Shown here piece by piece: positions 1 to 8,686 of a stretch of 40,199 nt of DNA. The position numbers and the translations under genes were made by a program. Each line of letters opens with the position of its first letter. The first letter of the stretch is position 1. The notes under the pieces are model-generated. The model did not search any database. It worked only from the letters and a program-made list of their open reading frames with translations, and had not been told where the DNA came from. This stretch comes from Leptothrix sp. (in: b-proteobacteria) (GTDB lineage: Bacteria > Pseudomonadota > Gammaproteobacteria > Burkholderiales > Burkholderiaceae_C), in contig PNKD01000024.1 of NCBI GenBank assembly GCA_013822265.1, positions 1 through 40,199 of the forward strand, given 5' to 3'.

Positions 1-434
1 TCAGGCAGCTGCACCGCGTTCAGCGCCACGAAGGCGCCGTTGGTCGGGATCAGCATCGCCGCCAGGCTGAGCCGGTCACGCCAGGGGTTGCCCTGGATGG
101 GGATGGTCACCGACTTGCCCGGCTCGAGCAGGCCGTCGCCCGCCACGGTGGCGTGCACGAGCGGGCTGCCGTCGAGCACCGCCCGCAGCGGTGCCACGTT
201 GCCGTCCTCGGCCAGCATGGCGAGCTGCGGCAGGGCCGGCTGGCCCAACGTGAAATAGCGGATGGCCGGCTGGTGCGTGGCCACCAGCAGCGGCGTGAAG
301 CGCTGGTTGTAGGTGACGTTGGTGACGGTGACCTCGTAGGTCCAGCGCCTCTGGTCGGCCTGCGCGCCCAGCGCCACGGCCGCCAGCCCGGCCAGCAACA
401 GGCGGCGGGTCAGCGTTTTCAGGGAAGTGCTCAT
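1..434 (-). CDS. Spondin-domain exported protein (partial, C-terminus off the window)
   Basis: The frame opens at an ATG at 434 with an AGGAG ribosome-binding site just upstream and stays open to the window edge, so about 144 residues are visible. It starts with a basic twin-arginine-containing signal peptide (residues 1-25, ending in GAQA), which predicts export. The mature start has the YEVTVTN strand followed by FTPLLVATH, and later QLAMLAEDGN; this matches the N-terminal Spondin_N fold seen in many proteobacterial exported proteins of unknown role. A two-box response-regulator-like repeat lies about 65 bases upstream (499-514). The family assignment is from motif recognition; no biological function is established. 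Confidence 0.7.
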   Translation of the reverse strand, partial: MSTSLKTLTRRLLLAGLAAVALGAQADQRRWTYEVTVTNVTYNQRFTPLLVATHQPAIRYFTLGQPALPQLAMLAEDGNVAPLRAVLDGSPLVHATVAGDGLLEPGKSVTIPIQGNPWRDRLSLAAMLIPTNGAFVALNAVQLP

Positions 435-498
435 GCGATGCTCCTCGGGTCTTGCCTTTCGGCGGGACTTCAGTGGGCCAGCGACAAGTGCGCGATGC

Positions 499-514
499 CT
501 CACGAAATCCTCAC
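499..514. promoter_or_regulatory. Direct-repeat box, OmpR-type response regulator site candidate (copy 1)
   Basis: CTCACG at 499 and CTCAC at 510 are spaced start-to-start by 11 bases, about one helical turn, as in OmpR/PhoB-type sites. A near-identical arrangement occurs at 1819-1834, just upstream of the decayed response-regulator gene. This copy sits upstream of the spondin-domain gene. The repeat and spacing are seen directly; binding by the lost regulator is inference. Confidence 0.4.
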
Positions 515-563
515 CGATCGGTGGAGCCTTGCTGTCCGCGACCTTGAACCTTCGCCTTGGCGC

Positions 564-1677
564 TCAGGCTGCCTGCGGCAGGCTGAATTCGAAGCAGGTG
601 CCGCGCGCCGGGTCGCTGTGCACGCGCACCGGGCTGCCGTGCAGGTCGAGGATGCGCTTGACGATGGCCAGCCCCAGGCCGGCGCTGGCGCCCTGGCCGG
701 CCGAGCTCGGCGCGTCGTCAGCGCGCCCGTAGCGCTCGAAGATGTGGGGTAGGTGCTCGCGCGCGATGCCGCTGCCGCTGTCGATCACGGTCACCCGCAG
801 CGCCTCGCCCGATGCGTCGCGTTCCGCCGCCAGCGTCACCGCGCCGCCGCGCGGCGTGTGGGCGAGCGCGTTGTCCACCAGGTTCTGCAGCACGCGTTCG
901 ATGAGGCCGATGTCGGCACGCACGCAGGCCTGCAGCTCGGTGCCCGCCGCCAGCGACAGCATGACACCGCGCTCCTGCGCCGCGAGCTGACCGTCCTGCA
1001 CCACGTCCTGGAGCAGCTCGCCGAGCCGGAAGGCTTCGATGCGTGGGGCCACGCCGTCAACGTCGAGCTTCGAGAGTTCGAACAGGACGGCAGTGCGCCG
1101 GTGCAGCCGCTGCAGGTGGCGCAGCGCGGTCTGCAGGTGCTGGCGGCGCGCTGCGGCGTCGAGCCGGTCGTCGGCCAGCAGCAAGGTCTCGACATGACCC
1201 TGCACATTGGCCGGCGGCGTGTGCAGGTCGCGCGAGATGTTGCTGACAAGCTCGCGGCGCAGTCTGTCCTTGTCTTCCAGGTGCCGCAACTGCTGGGCGA
1301 TGCGCTCCTGCATCGCGCGCGTCGCCTCGCGCAGCGCGTCGACCTCGTCGCCACGGGTTTCGCCCGCGCCGCCCGCTGTCGGCAGCTCGGCATGGAAGGC
1401 ACGCACCGCGTCGGTCAGGCGGCGCAGCGGCCGCGTCAGCGTCTGCATCACCATCACCAGCACGAGCGCGGCGCTGGCCGTGACGGCCAGGGCGGCGAGC
1501 AGCAATTCGCGCCAGGCGCCGGACTGCGCCACCGCCGCCGCCACGGCCTGCTGCGTCTGCCCCTGCAGCACGACGTAGAGATAGCCGCTCATGCGCCCGT
1601 CTCAGGACAAGCCCTCGACCGAGACCACGTTGCGGGCGCCAGGCCGACGTGGGTCGTCGCCGAGCAGCGGCAGCGAC
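564..1677 (-). pseudogene. Sensor histidine kinase remnant
   Basis: The ORF from an ATG at 1592 to 564 encodes one membrane segment (about residues 28-52), a HAMP-like linker and HisKA/HATPase domains with N box (NLVDNALAHTP), G1 box (DSGSGI) and G2 box (GLGLAIVK). Kinase-like coding continues upstream in the same frame (SLPLLGDDPRRPGARN) but is interrupted by a TGA at 1602-1604, and at about 1677 it runs into the start of a response regulator. The first membrane segment and most of the sensor domain are therefore missing. The phosphoacceptor motif normally reads H-D-L-R-T-P; here it reads R121-D-L-H124-T-P, so the histidine is lost from its site and an H stands where the R should be. It is unlikely to be a working kinase, although the ATPase domain is well preserved. 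Confidence 0.8.
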
Positions 1678-1785
1678 GGCGGCCAGGTCGACGCGGGCCG
1701 GCAGGTCGCTCAGGTGCAGGCGCAACAGGGCCGCGATGTCCTGTTCGTCCTCGATGACCAGCAGGCGGGGCGGTGTCATCAGCAT
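1678..1785 (-). pseudogene. Response regulator 5' fragment
   Basis: From an ATG at 1785 (or 1779) about 36 codons read as the first beta-strand and helix of a receiver domain: RLLVIEDEQDIAALLRLHL, with the acidic pair E12-D13. The reading then changes to kinase sequence in another frame at about 1678. The phospho-accepting aspartate, the rest of the receiver and the DNA-binding domain are absent. This looks like a deletion that joined the beginning of the regulator gene to the middle of its partner kinase gene. The two-box repeat at 1819-1834 is retained upstream. Confidence 0.75.
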
Positions 1786-1818
1786 GGTCGCATGTTGACG
1801 CCCGGCGCGCCGCCTGTC

Positions 1819-1834
1819 CTCACGGAATGCTCAC
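1819..1834. promoter_or_regulatory. Direct-repeat box, OmpR-type response regulator site candidate (copy 2)
   Basis: CTCACG at 1819 and CTCAC at 1830 are 11 bases apart start-to-start, with GGAAT-like bases between, matching the copy at 499-514. It lies about 35 bases upstream of the truncated response-regulator start, where an autoregulatory site would be expected. Function is inferred only from similarity of the two copies and their placement. Confidence 0.4.
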
Positions 1835-1883
1835 ATCGAAGAACGGGGCGGGCCGGAAGGGGGCTGGCCGACCGCGGCCAGCG

Positions 1884-2537
1884 TCACGCAGCGCCGGGCG
1901 GCGGGCGTGCCTCAGGGGCGCAGCGGCGCCGCGGCGCAGCGTGCGCGGGCGCGCCGGCACGGCAGGCGGCGTCGTAGAGCCCGCCGCGCAGCGCTTCGCA
2001 GACCAGCATCGCCGAGCCCTCGGGCGTGCGCATCGTGTAACAGCGCAGTCCTGTCGGGTCGGGCGTGCCGACGGTGGCCCACAGACGTTGCAGCACCTCG
2101 GCGCCCACCTGCACCACGTCGCGGCGGTACGGGCGGCCGTCCATCAGGTGGCCGATGGGCCGATGGCCCGTCTGCAGCGCGCCCTGCAGGGCCGGGTCCA
2201 GCCCTTCCAGCGCCACGTAGACCAGGTTGTCCGTCAGCACCCGGCCGGCGGCCACCAGCGAGGTGACACGCTCGATGAAAGCTGCGCCGGGCAGCAGTGC
2301 GCGCACCTCGGCCGGCACCTCGTCCGTCACGCGCTGGTGGCGCAGCCGCAGCTGCACGGGCGCGGCGGACAGCGCCTCGCAAAGGTGGGTCATCGAACCG
2401 TCCTGCTCGATCATCACGCGCAGCAGCGCGGCGGCGCCGGGTGTGGGGTGCTGCGGATAGGGTGCGCGATCTTCCTCGCCCGCCGCAGCGGCGGCACGCG
2501 CTTCGCACGCCCCGGCTTTAGGCACCGGCACCGGCAC
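1884..2537 (-). CDS. Chorismate pyruvate-lyase-like protein
   Basis: The predicted 217-residue protein has the hallmarks of the chorismate lyase-like fold (UbiC/DUF98 group): an early DGSMTHLCEAL segment (about residues 46-56), a central RVTSLVAAGRVLTDNLVYVAL strand pair and a PIGHLM turn. Members of this group cleave chorismate to 4- or 3-hydroxybenzoate plus pyruvate, or are uncharacterised relatives; I cannot tell which from sequence. The listed start overlaps the end of the phosphofructokinase gene by 20 bases on the same strand, which suggests translational coupling. The first 40 residues are low-complexity and poorly conserved, so a later non-ATG start is possible. The C-terminal tail is Ala/Arg/Pro rich. 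Confidence 0.6.
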   Translation of the reverse strand: MPVPVPKAGACEARAAAAAGEEDRAPYPQHPTPGAAALLRVMIEQDGSMTHLCEALSAAPVQLRLRHQRVTDEVPAEVRALLPGAAFIERVTSLVAAGRVLTDNLVYVALEGLDPALQGALQTGHRPIGHLMDGRPYRRDVVQVGAEVLQRLWATVGTPDPTGLRCYTMRTPEGSAMLVCEALRGGLYDAACRAGAPAHAAPRRRCAPEARPPPGAA

Positions 2538-3762
2538 CGCGCCTCAGCACTTTCGGCACCGCCGCCGGCCGCAACCGGAAGGCATCGGGCATGCCCGAGC
2601 CCAGCAGCGGGCGCAGGTAGAGCCTGAAGGCATCGGTCACATCGGTGCCGCTCTCGCTGATGAAGTGGTCTTCCATCGTGCGTGTCTTGCCGGCCACGGC
2701 TTCCAGCGGCAGCAGTTCGTAGTCGACGGAATAGAAGCCGGTGCGCTTGATGGCCACCGAGCCGTTCATGCCGCCCCACATCGCGAACTGCACCGCCTTT
2801 TCGCCGACCTCGCGCGCCTCGCGCTGGTCGACGTCGCTGACGCAGCCGACGAAGCTGCGCTGCAGGTAGCCGAAGGTGTCGCCGCGCACGCGCTTGATGT
2901 TCAGCTTGCTCTTGATCTCTTCGCACAGCAAGTCGGCCAGCGCGCCGCTGCCGCTGAGCTGCACGTTGCCGTGGGCGTCGCGTTCCAGCGCACCCTGCAG
3001 GTCCTTGGCCAGCACTTCCAGCATCGGCCGGCCGGCGTCGTCGTGCACGCCTTCGCTGACGGCCACGACGCAGCGGCCGTACTTGTCGAAGGTGGCCTTC
3101 ACGTCGGCCAGGAAACGCGCGGTGTCGAACACGCGCTCGGGCAGGTAGATCAGGTGCGGGCCGTCGTCGGGGAACTTCTTGCCCAAGGCGCTGGCGGCGG
3201 TGAGGAAGCCGGCGTGCCGCCCCATCACCACGCCCACGTAGACGCCGGGCAGCGCGGCGTTGTCGAGGTTGGCGCCGGCAAAGGCCTGGGCCACGAACCG
3301 CGCCGCGCTCGGGAAACCGGGCGTGTGGTCGTTGAGCACGAGGTCGTTGTCTATGGTCTTGGGAATGTGGATGCAGCGCAGCGGGTAGCCGGCCTTGGCG
3401 GCCTCTTCGGCGATGATGCGTATGGTGTCGGACGAGTCGTTGCCGCCGATGTTGAAGAAGTGCTCGATCCGATGCGCCCTGAGCACCTCGAACATCTCGT
3501 GGCAGTAGGCCAGGTCGGGCTTGTCGCGCGTGCTGCCCAGCGCCGCCGCCGGCGTGCCGGCGACCAGCTCGAGGTTGTGGCTGGTCTCCTGGGTGAGGTC
3601 GACGAAGTCCTCGTTGACGATGCCGCGCACGCCGTGGCGCGCGCCGTAGACGCGCTGTATGCCATGGTGGCGCCGCGCCTCGAGCACGACACCGACGAGC
3701 GACTGGTTGATGACCGCGGTGGGGCCGCCGCCCTGGGCGACGAGGATCTTGCCGGATGCCAT
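2518..3762 (-). CDS. pfp: Diphosphate-dependent 6-phosphofructokinase
   Basis: This 414-residue enzyme phosphorylates fructose-6-phosphate, reversibly if PPi is the donor, in central glycolysis/gluconeogenesis in the cytoplasm. The N-terminal GGGPTAVIN nucleotide loop is followed by GGNDSSDT with D109 and PKTIDND with K135. ATP-dependent enzymes have glycine at both of these sites (GGDGS, PGTIDND), so the residues seen are the signature of PPi-using members. Later segments include GRHAGFLTAAS and a substrate-contact GYLQRS motif. The start at 3762 is chosen because AGGAGGAA stands five bases upstream; in-frame upstream codons to 3888 lack a site and overlap the divergent acyltransferase relic. 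The chorismate-lyase-like gene overlaps its 3' end. Confidence 0.88.
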   Translation of the reverse strand: MASGKILVAQGGGPTAVINQSLVGVVLEARRHHGIQRVYGARHGVRGIVNEDFVDLTQETSHNLELVAGTPAAALGSTRDKPDLAYCHEMFEVLRAHRIEHFFNIGGNDSSDTIRIIAEEAAKAGYPLRCIHIPKTIDNDLVLNDHTPGFPSAARFVAQAFAGANLDNAALPGVYVGVVMGRHAGFLTAASALGKKFPDDGPHLIYLPERVFDTARFLADVKATFDKYGRCVVAVSEGVHDDAGRPMLEVLAKDLQGALERDAHGNVQLSGSGALADLLCEEIKSKLNIKRVRGDTFGYLQRSFVGCVSDVDQREAREVGEKAVQFAMWGGMNGSVAIKRTGFYSVDYELLPLEAVAGKTRTMEDHFISESGTDVTDAFRLYLRPLLGSGMPDAFRLRPAAVPKVLRRGAGAGA

Positions 3763-3850
3763 GGGGGTTCCTCCTGGGCCGCATTGTGACCGGCAGCCGG
3801 GGGCGACAATCGGCTGCGCCGCCACCGGATTGCGTTCGCGCCGCCGCCCC

Positions 3851-4442
3851 ATGCACCACACGATCTTCGACACCCCGGTGCTCAACACGCTGCTGCGGGC
3901 TGCGTCACGCGGCTACCTGCACCTCAACGGCTGGATGGTCGAGGGCGAGCTGCCGCCGGCAGGCTCGAGAGTGCGTGCTGATCGCCGCGCCGCATACCAG
4001 CAACTGGAACCTGCCCTACACGCTGATGGTGGCCTTTGCGCTGCGGCTGAACGTCTACTGGATAGGCCAGCACGGCTGGTTCGGTTTTCCGTTCGGCGCG
4101 CTGATGTGCTGGCTGGGCGGCATCCCCATCGACCGCCGCAGGAGCGGCAACGTCGTGGCCTCGTCGGCCGCGGCCCTGGCGGCCGCCGACGGCCCGGTGC
4201 AACTGGTGGTGCCGGCCGAGGGCACACGCGGCAAGACGCGGCAGTGGAAAGCCGGCTTCTACTTCATAGCGCTGGAGGCCAGGGTGCCCTTCGTCCTGGC
4301 CGACATGGATTTCGAGCGCAAGGTCAGCGGCCTGGAGCCGCTGTTCATGCCCACCGGCGACGTCGATGCCGACATGGCGGTGATCAAGGCCTTCTACGCC
4401 GGCGTGAAGGGCCGCAACGCGGCGCAGTTCGACACCGAGTGA
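3851..4442 (+). pseudogene. 1-acylglycerol-3-phosphate-type acyltransferase, frameshifted
   Basis: The gene begins at an ATG at 3851 (MHHTIFDTPVLNTLLRAAS) in one frame and continues from about 3970 in another (CVLIAAPHTSNWNLPY), ending at 4442. A single-base change near 3962-3975 would restore one frame of about 197 residues. The product would be a PlsC-family lysophospholipid acyltransferase acting at the inner membrane: HX4D box region, the IPIDRR segment and the VPAEGTRGK box are visible. The catalytic box reads HTSNWN, with asparagine where the charge-relay aspartate belongs. Frameshift and loss of the aspartate together suggest real decay rather than a read error. It lies divergent to the phosphofructokinase gene with only about 88 bases between starts. 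Confidence 0.75.
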
Positions 4443-4502
4443 ACGGGCCGCGGTCGCCGCGATGGCCGGCACGACCCATCGATGCCCAAGGAGGACACTG
4501 TC

Positions 4503-4970
4503 ATGCACGATCCCGATGACGCCCGCTGCGAGCCGCCCGAGCCGCGGCGCAGGCTGATGCACGGCGCACTGGCCGGCACACTGCCCGGCGGGCTGTGGTT
4601 CCTGGCCGGGCAATCGCGGGCCGCCGGCGCGCAGGCAGGCGCCGACGCGCAGGCTTGGAACTCGTCACCGCGGCCGAGGCCCGGCGTGAAACGCGCGCAT
4701 CGTGCCCGACAGCTCTTGCGTGCTCTACGGCGTGCTGATGATCGATCTCAACGATCGCCTGCAGGCCCATGCCCGGCTCAGCGAGGACGGCATGGTCGCG
4801 GGACGCGCGCAGATGCCGCAGGGCACGCACCGCCTGATGCTGCGCGCGGCCGACGACAAGGGGCGCGGCGCCGAGCAGGCGTTGGTTTTTCGCGTCGCGC
4901 GCGGCAACTGGGCGCAGAGCCGGCGGCCCCGCAGGGCGCGGCCGCCGCCGACAGACGTCGCGCCGCTAGA
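4503..4970 (+). pseudogene. Broken gene of unknown function with Tat-like signal
   Basis: An ATG at 4503, preceded by AAGGAGG at 4489-4495, opens a frame with a twin-arginine-type leader (PRRRLMHGALAGTLPGGLWF). After about 55 residues coding-like sequence shifts to a second frame (LELVTAAEARRETRA, about 4655-4700) and then a third (RIVPDSSCVLYGVLMIDLND to ALVFRVARGNW, about 4700-4915). The last part resembles a small beta-rich domain, with PQGTHRLMLRAADDKGR. I do not recognise the family. Two frame changes in under 500 bases and convergence with the next minus-strand gene support a decayed gene; sequencing errors are the alternative. Confidence 0.4.
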
Positions 4971-6495
4971 AGTCGACGACGACGACGCGCATGCCGCGCG
5001 ACACCAGCAGGGCGCGCGCCCTTTCGGCGTCGGCGTGGCTCGCGAAGGGCAGCGCCACGACACGCCAGTCGTCGCGCTGGGGCAGCACGTCGACCTGCAT
5101 CTCGCCGCTGCCGAGGGTGCGCAGCAGCGAGCGCATCGCGACCTGCACCTGCTCGGCCTCGGCGCGTGTGCGCAGCGGGCGCGTGGACAGCGCGAAGACC
5201 GTCGCCGTGGCGCCGCGCGGCAGCGGGCGGGTCGCCGGCGCGGCGGGCCGCGCCGGCGGGGCTTCGGGGGCGGCCGATGCCGCCGAGGCAGCCGGTACCG
5301 CGGGGGCGGGCCGGCGCCGGCGCTTGAACGGCAGTTCGGGCGGGGGCTCGGGCACCGCACTGGCAGCAGACGCCGCGGCCTGGGCCTTTGCGGCGGCCGA
5401 CGCCGCCGCAGCCGCCCGCGCCGCGTCAATCGTCTGGCGGGCCTGGCGCGCCAGCGCCTTGTCCTCTTCGCTGATCAGCGACCCCAGGGACGGTGCGCGC
5501 GGCGCCACGGAAGCGGGTGATGAAGGTGCAGCGGCGGCTGCAGGGGGCGCGACCGTCGGGGCCGACACGGCGGCCGGTGCAGCCGTCGCTGCCGCGGCAG
5601 TGGCGCCAGCGGCTGATGCAAATCCAGAAGCAACTTCAGAAGCAACTGCAGAAGCAACTTCAGAAGCAACTTCAGTAACAACTTCAGAAGCAACTCCAGA
5701 AGCAGCGGCCGCGGCCGAGGACGCCGCGACGGCCTCCAGCGGACCCGGCACCGGCGGCGTGGCCACAGGCCTCAGCCACCAGGCCGGCGCGCCGACCAGC
5801 AGCGCCGTAAGCCCCGCCACGCCGGCCAGTCGGGGCGTGTCCAGCACGCGCGCGCCCAGCACGGGCGCGGACAGACCGGCGCCCAGCAGCACGCGGCTCT
5901 TGCGCGTGCCGGTCTCGATGACGGCCGTCAACAGGTAGACGCGCGCCGGCTGCCGGCCCGGGTGGGCGCCCTCGGCGGCTACCTGGCGCACCGGGCCGTC
6001 GTTGGGTGGCCGCGACAGCACCTGCCCCACGCGGGCGGCGAAGCGGGCCACGCGGCGCGGCGGCAGGGTGTCGATGAACACTTCGCTGAAGTCGGGTTGC
6101 AGCGACGACAGGGGCGGTACCGGTCCCTCGTCGCCAGCCGGCGCTGCTTGGGCCGCGCCCGCGGGCGACGGCGGCCAGGCAGCGGCGGATGCCTGCTGGC
6201 GCGCCCGCGCCTGGGCCCGCTCGCGCAGGCTGCCGGTCTCGAGGGCGGCTTCTTCGCCAGCGCCGGCCTCGAGCGACGTGAGGTCGACCATGCCCGCGTC
6301 GTCGCTGGCCACCACCTCGGCCAGGGTGGGCAGCGGCGACGGCGGCACGGCGCTGCCGGCCTCGCCCACGAAGGGCAGACCGACATAGCCCACGGCGTGT
6401 ACGTGGGCGGCGGCAATGCGGCGCGCCAGCGGGTGGCGGTTGTGCCAGGCCACCACGCGGGCGGCCACGGCGGCCAGACGCAGGTCGTCCCTCAT
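4966..6495 (-). CDS. Repeat-bearing membrane protein with SPOR-like C-terminus
   Basis: This 509-residue protein has no clear enzymatic motif. It has an N-terminal half of mixed low-complexity sequence, one likely membrane segment at about residues 226-243 (LTALLVGAPAWWL region), a long Ala/Ser/Val-rich stretch with EVAS repeats at about 266-291, a charged helical piece (KALARQARQTIDAARAAA) and a basic/proline linker. It ends in an about 70-residue domain whose beta-alpha-beta-alpha-beta pattern (ATVFALSTRPLRTRAEAEQ ... DDWRVVALPFASHADAERA) resembles SPOR peptidoglycan-binding domains. The topology and SPOR-like end suggest an envelope role; this is inference. The ATG at 6495 is preferred over a GTG eight codons upstream. 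A fold comparison of the last 75 residues would settle the SPOR call. Confidence 0.55.
   Translation of the reverse strand: MRDDLRLAAVAARVVAWHNRHPLARRIAAAHVHAVGYVGLPFVGEAGSAVPPSPLPTLAEVVASDDAGMVDLTSLEAGAGEEAALETGSLRERAQARARQQASAAAWPPSPAGAAQAAPAGDEGPVPPLSSLQPDFSEVFIDTLPPRRVARFAARVGQVLSRPPNDGPVRQVAAEGAHPGRQPARVYLLTAVIETGTRKSRVLLGAGLSAPVLGARVLDTPRLAGVAGLTALLVGAPAWWLRPVATPPVPGPLEAVAASSAAAAASGVASEVVTEVASEVASAVASEVASGFASAAGATAAAATAAPAAVSAPTVAPPAAAAAPSSPASVAPRAPSLGSLISEEDKALARQARQTIDAARAAAAASAAAKAQAAASAASAVPEPPPELPFKRRRRPAPAVPAASAASAAPEAPPARPAAPATRPLPRGATATVFALSTRPLRTRAEAEQVQVAMRSLLRTLGSGEMQVDVLPQRDDWRVVALPFASHADAERARALLVSRGMRVVVVDF
5627..5698. repeat. Six tandem 12-base units inside the SPOR-like gene
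   Basis: Six consecutive 12-mers follow the pattern GAAGCAACTTCA with one to three changes per unit (fifth unit begins GTAACA). Read on the coding strand they give E-V-A-S type tetrapeptides. The tract is much richer in A and T than the flanking sequence, so it stands out as a recent expansion. Because 12 is a multiple of three, unit gain or loss keeps the frame open. Confidence 0.85.
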
Positions 6496-6610
6496 CGTTG
6501 CCGATTGTGCGCAGCCCACGGCACCACCAAGTGCGCATAAGCGGGGCGCCGGCGGCGCATTTCAGCCGTCACGCCGGACCGGGCACACAGGCCGGGTTGG
6601 CCAGACAGGC

Positions 6611-7942
6611 TCAGGCGCCGACCACCGTGCCGGCCAGCGCCCCCAGCCCGATGCGCACCGCGCCCGGGGCCGCGCAATAGGCGCGCAGCGCCACGGTGTC
6701 GCCGTCTTCGAGAAAGCAGCGCTGCTCGCCGCCCGGCAGCACCAGCGGCTCGCGGCCACCGCGCGACAGCTCCATCAGGCTGCCGCCCTGCCCCGCCCGC
6801 GGCCCCGACAGCGTGCCGGTGCCCAAGAGATCGCCGGTGGCCAGGTTGCAGCCGTTGCTGGTGTGGTGGGCCACCAGCTGTGCCGGCGACCAGTACGCGG
6901 CCTCGGCCATGTCGGCCTGCGACAGCCGCACCGCCGGCAGGCGCTCAGCCCGCATGCGCGCCGTCTGCAGCCACACCTCGAGCGTGATGCTCACGCCGCC
7001 GTGGGTGCGATTGGCGGCCGAGTCCAGGTAGTCGAGCGGCGCCGGGTCACCCGGCGGTCGCTGCATCGGCCGCCGGAACGGCGCCAGCGCCTCGAAGCTG
7101 ATCACCCAGGGCGACACCGCGGTGGCAAAACTCTTGGACAGGAAGGGCCCCAGCGGCTGGTACTCCCAGGACTGCATGTCGCGCGCCGACCAGTCGTTGA
7201 GCAGCGTGACGCCGAAGAGGCGGTCTTCGGCCGTGTCGATGGGCACCGGCACGCCGGCTTCGCTGCCCACGCCGACCCACAGGCCCAGCTCCATCTCGTA
7301 GTCGAGCCGGCGTGTCGGGGCGTACACCGGCGGGCTGTCGGCACCGAGCCGTATCTGGCCGCGCGGGCGCCGCACCGGGCCGCCCAGGCCAATGGACGAG
7401 GCGCGGCCGTGGTAGCCGATGGGCAGCCACTTGTAGTTGGGCAGCAGCGGGTTGTCGGGCCGCAGCAGCTGGCCGATGGCCGTGGCGTGGTGGATGCCGA
7501 TGTAGAAGTCGCTGTAGTCGCGCACCGTGCAGGGCAGCAGCATCTGCAGGCCGGCCTGCGGCACGAGGCAGAGCTCGAGAAAGGGCCCCTGGTCGCTGCC
7601 TTCGGCCAGCGCCGCCGACAGCGCCGCGCGCAGGGCCTTCCAGGCCGGCCGGCCCATGGCCATGAAGGCCGCCAGGTCGCCGGCGGCCAGGGGCGCGAGC
7701 AGCGGGTAGACCTCTTCAGCCCACGGGCACTGCGCCGAGGCCAGCTTGAGGTCGAGCACCTGGTCGCCTATGGCCACGCCCACGCGCGGCGGTGGCGTTG
7801 CGGCGCCTTCGGCGGCGGCCGGCCGGAAGCGGCCCAGCGGCAGGTTCTGCACCGGGTAGTCGCAGCCTGGCCGGTTGGCCGATTCGACCCAGCTGCGCAG
7901 CGCCGGGTCGTGGGTGGCATCGGTGAGCAACGGCGTTTGCAT
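6611..7942 (-). CDS. fahA: Fumarylacetoacetase
   Basis: The 443-residue protein matches full-length fumarylacetoacetate hydrolase, the last step of tyrosine/homogentisate breakdown (fumarylacetoacetate to fumarate plus acetoacetate) in the cytoplasm. It has the small N-terminal domain (VQNLPLGRF) and the catalytic FAH domain with DYSDFYIGIHHA, GYHGRASSI, the metal-site stretch RRLDYEMELGLWVG, LLNDWSARDMQSWEY, and HHTSNGCNLATGDLLGTGT near the end. The start at 7942 (MQTPLLTDATHD) is chosen by the usual length and N-terminus of the family; the frame stays open far upstream into an unrelated transporter relic. No homogentisate dioxygenase gene is visible next to it. Confidence 0.93.
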   Translation of the reverse strand: MQTPLLTDATHDPALRSWVESANRPGCDYPVQNLPLGRFRPAAAEGAATPPPRVGVAIGDQVLDLKLASAQCPWAEEVYPLLAPLAAGDLAAFMAMGRPAWKALRAALSAALAEGSDQGPFLELCLVPQAGLQMLLPCTVRDYSDFYIGIHHATAIGQLLRPDNPLLPNYKWLPIGYHGRASSIGLGGPVRRPRGQIRLGADSPPVYAPTRRLDYEMELGLWVGVGSEAGVPVPIDTAEDRLFGVTLLNDWSARDMQSWEYQPLGPFLSKSFATAVSPWVISFEALAPFRRPMQRPPGDPAPLDYLDSAANRTHGGVSITLEVWLQTARMRAERLPAVRLSQADMAEAAYWSPAQLVAHHTSNGCNLATGDLLGTGTLSGPRAGQGGSLMELSRGGREPLVLPGGEQRCFLEDGDTVALRAYCAAPGAVRIGLGALAGTVVGA

Positions 7943-7984
7943 GGCGCAATCATCGCCTGAACCCGCCCGCGGCAGCGCGGCGCC

Positions 7985-8686
7985 GTCATGGCGTGGACGG
8001 CGAACGCGGCCAGCGCCAGCCCCACCGACAGCCCCAGCGCCGCGAGCCCCCAGCGCGCCGGCGCCAGCCCGAACAGCCACGGCGCCAGCGCCCCCTGCGG
8101 CCCCAGCACGAACAGCAGCGCCGCGGCCACTGGATGGCCCAGCGCCACGGCGCTGGGCCGTCGGCAGCGGTGAACGGCGCCGCATCAGCCCCAGCTCGAC
8201 GCGCCGCGCCGCCCCCTGTGCCGGGTCCATCAGGGCCGCCGTGGCGACGGCCACCGCCAGCGTGGCGCCGGCGGCCTGCAGCACGGCCGCCAGGTGCGTG
8301 GCCAAGCCGGTGCTGACGATGCTCATCCACGCGAAGATGGCGGCCAGCAGCACTTCGCGCGCGCTGACCTGCGAGGTCACCGGGCGTACGCTGCGCCACC
8401 GGCGCTTCTGCGGGAGCCAGTGCCGGTGCCGGGGCCGGGTGCTGTTGCGGGCGCCGCGACGCTTGCCGCCCGCGGCAGCATCGCATGCAGGGGCAGCGCC
8501 AGCAACAGGTGCAGCGCCGCCCGGCTGCCACAGGCCATGCACCCACCCCAGTGGGCTTCAAGCCAGGCGGTCAGCGGCCAGCCCACGGTGCTGGCAAATC
8601 CGCCCAGCAGCGTGATGCCGGTGATGACGCTGCGCCCCGCGGGCCCGTACAGGCGCACCAGCGCCGCGAAGGCGGTGTCGTAGAGC
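7985..8686 (-). pseudogene. MFS transporter relic
   Basis: Pieces of a 12-helix major facilitator transporter lie in three frames. LYDTAFAALVRLYG and SVITGITLLGGFASTVGWPL (about 8590-8686) belong to the N-half. EVLLAAIFAWMSIVSTGLA to GLMRRRSPL (about 8160-8370) is a central helix pair, and HPVAAALLFVLG to GLALAAFAVHA (about 7985-8145) are late helices. The joins need several frame changes and the first two helices and some middle sequence are gone. The relic stops abruptly at about 8686, where a halogenase relic on the other strand begins, which marks a rearrangement point. The substrate cannot be judged. Confidence 0.7.

Noticed and set aside
1057..1785. A 242-residue response-regulator protein from 1785
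   Set aside because: Only the first about 36 residues are receiver-like; the rest is the wrong frame of the kinase relic.
5627..5698. Possible CRISPR or non-coding repeat array
   Set aside because: Units are only 12 bases, contiguous without spacers, and in frame within a coding gene.
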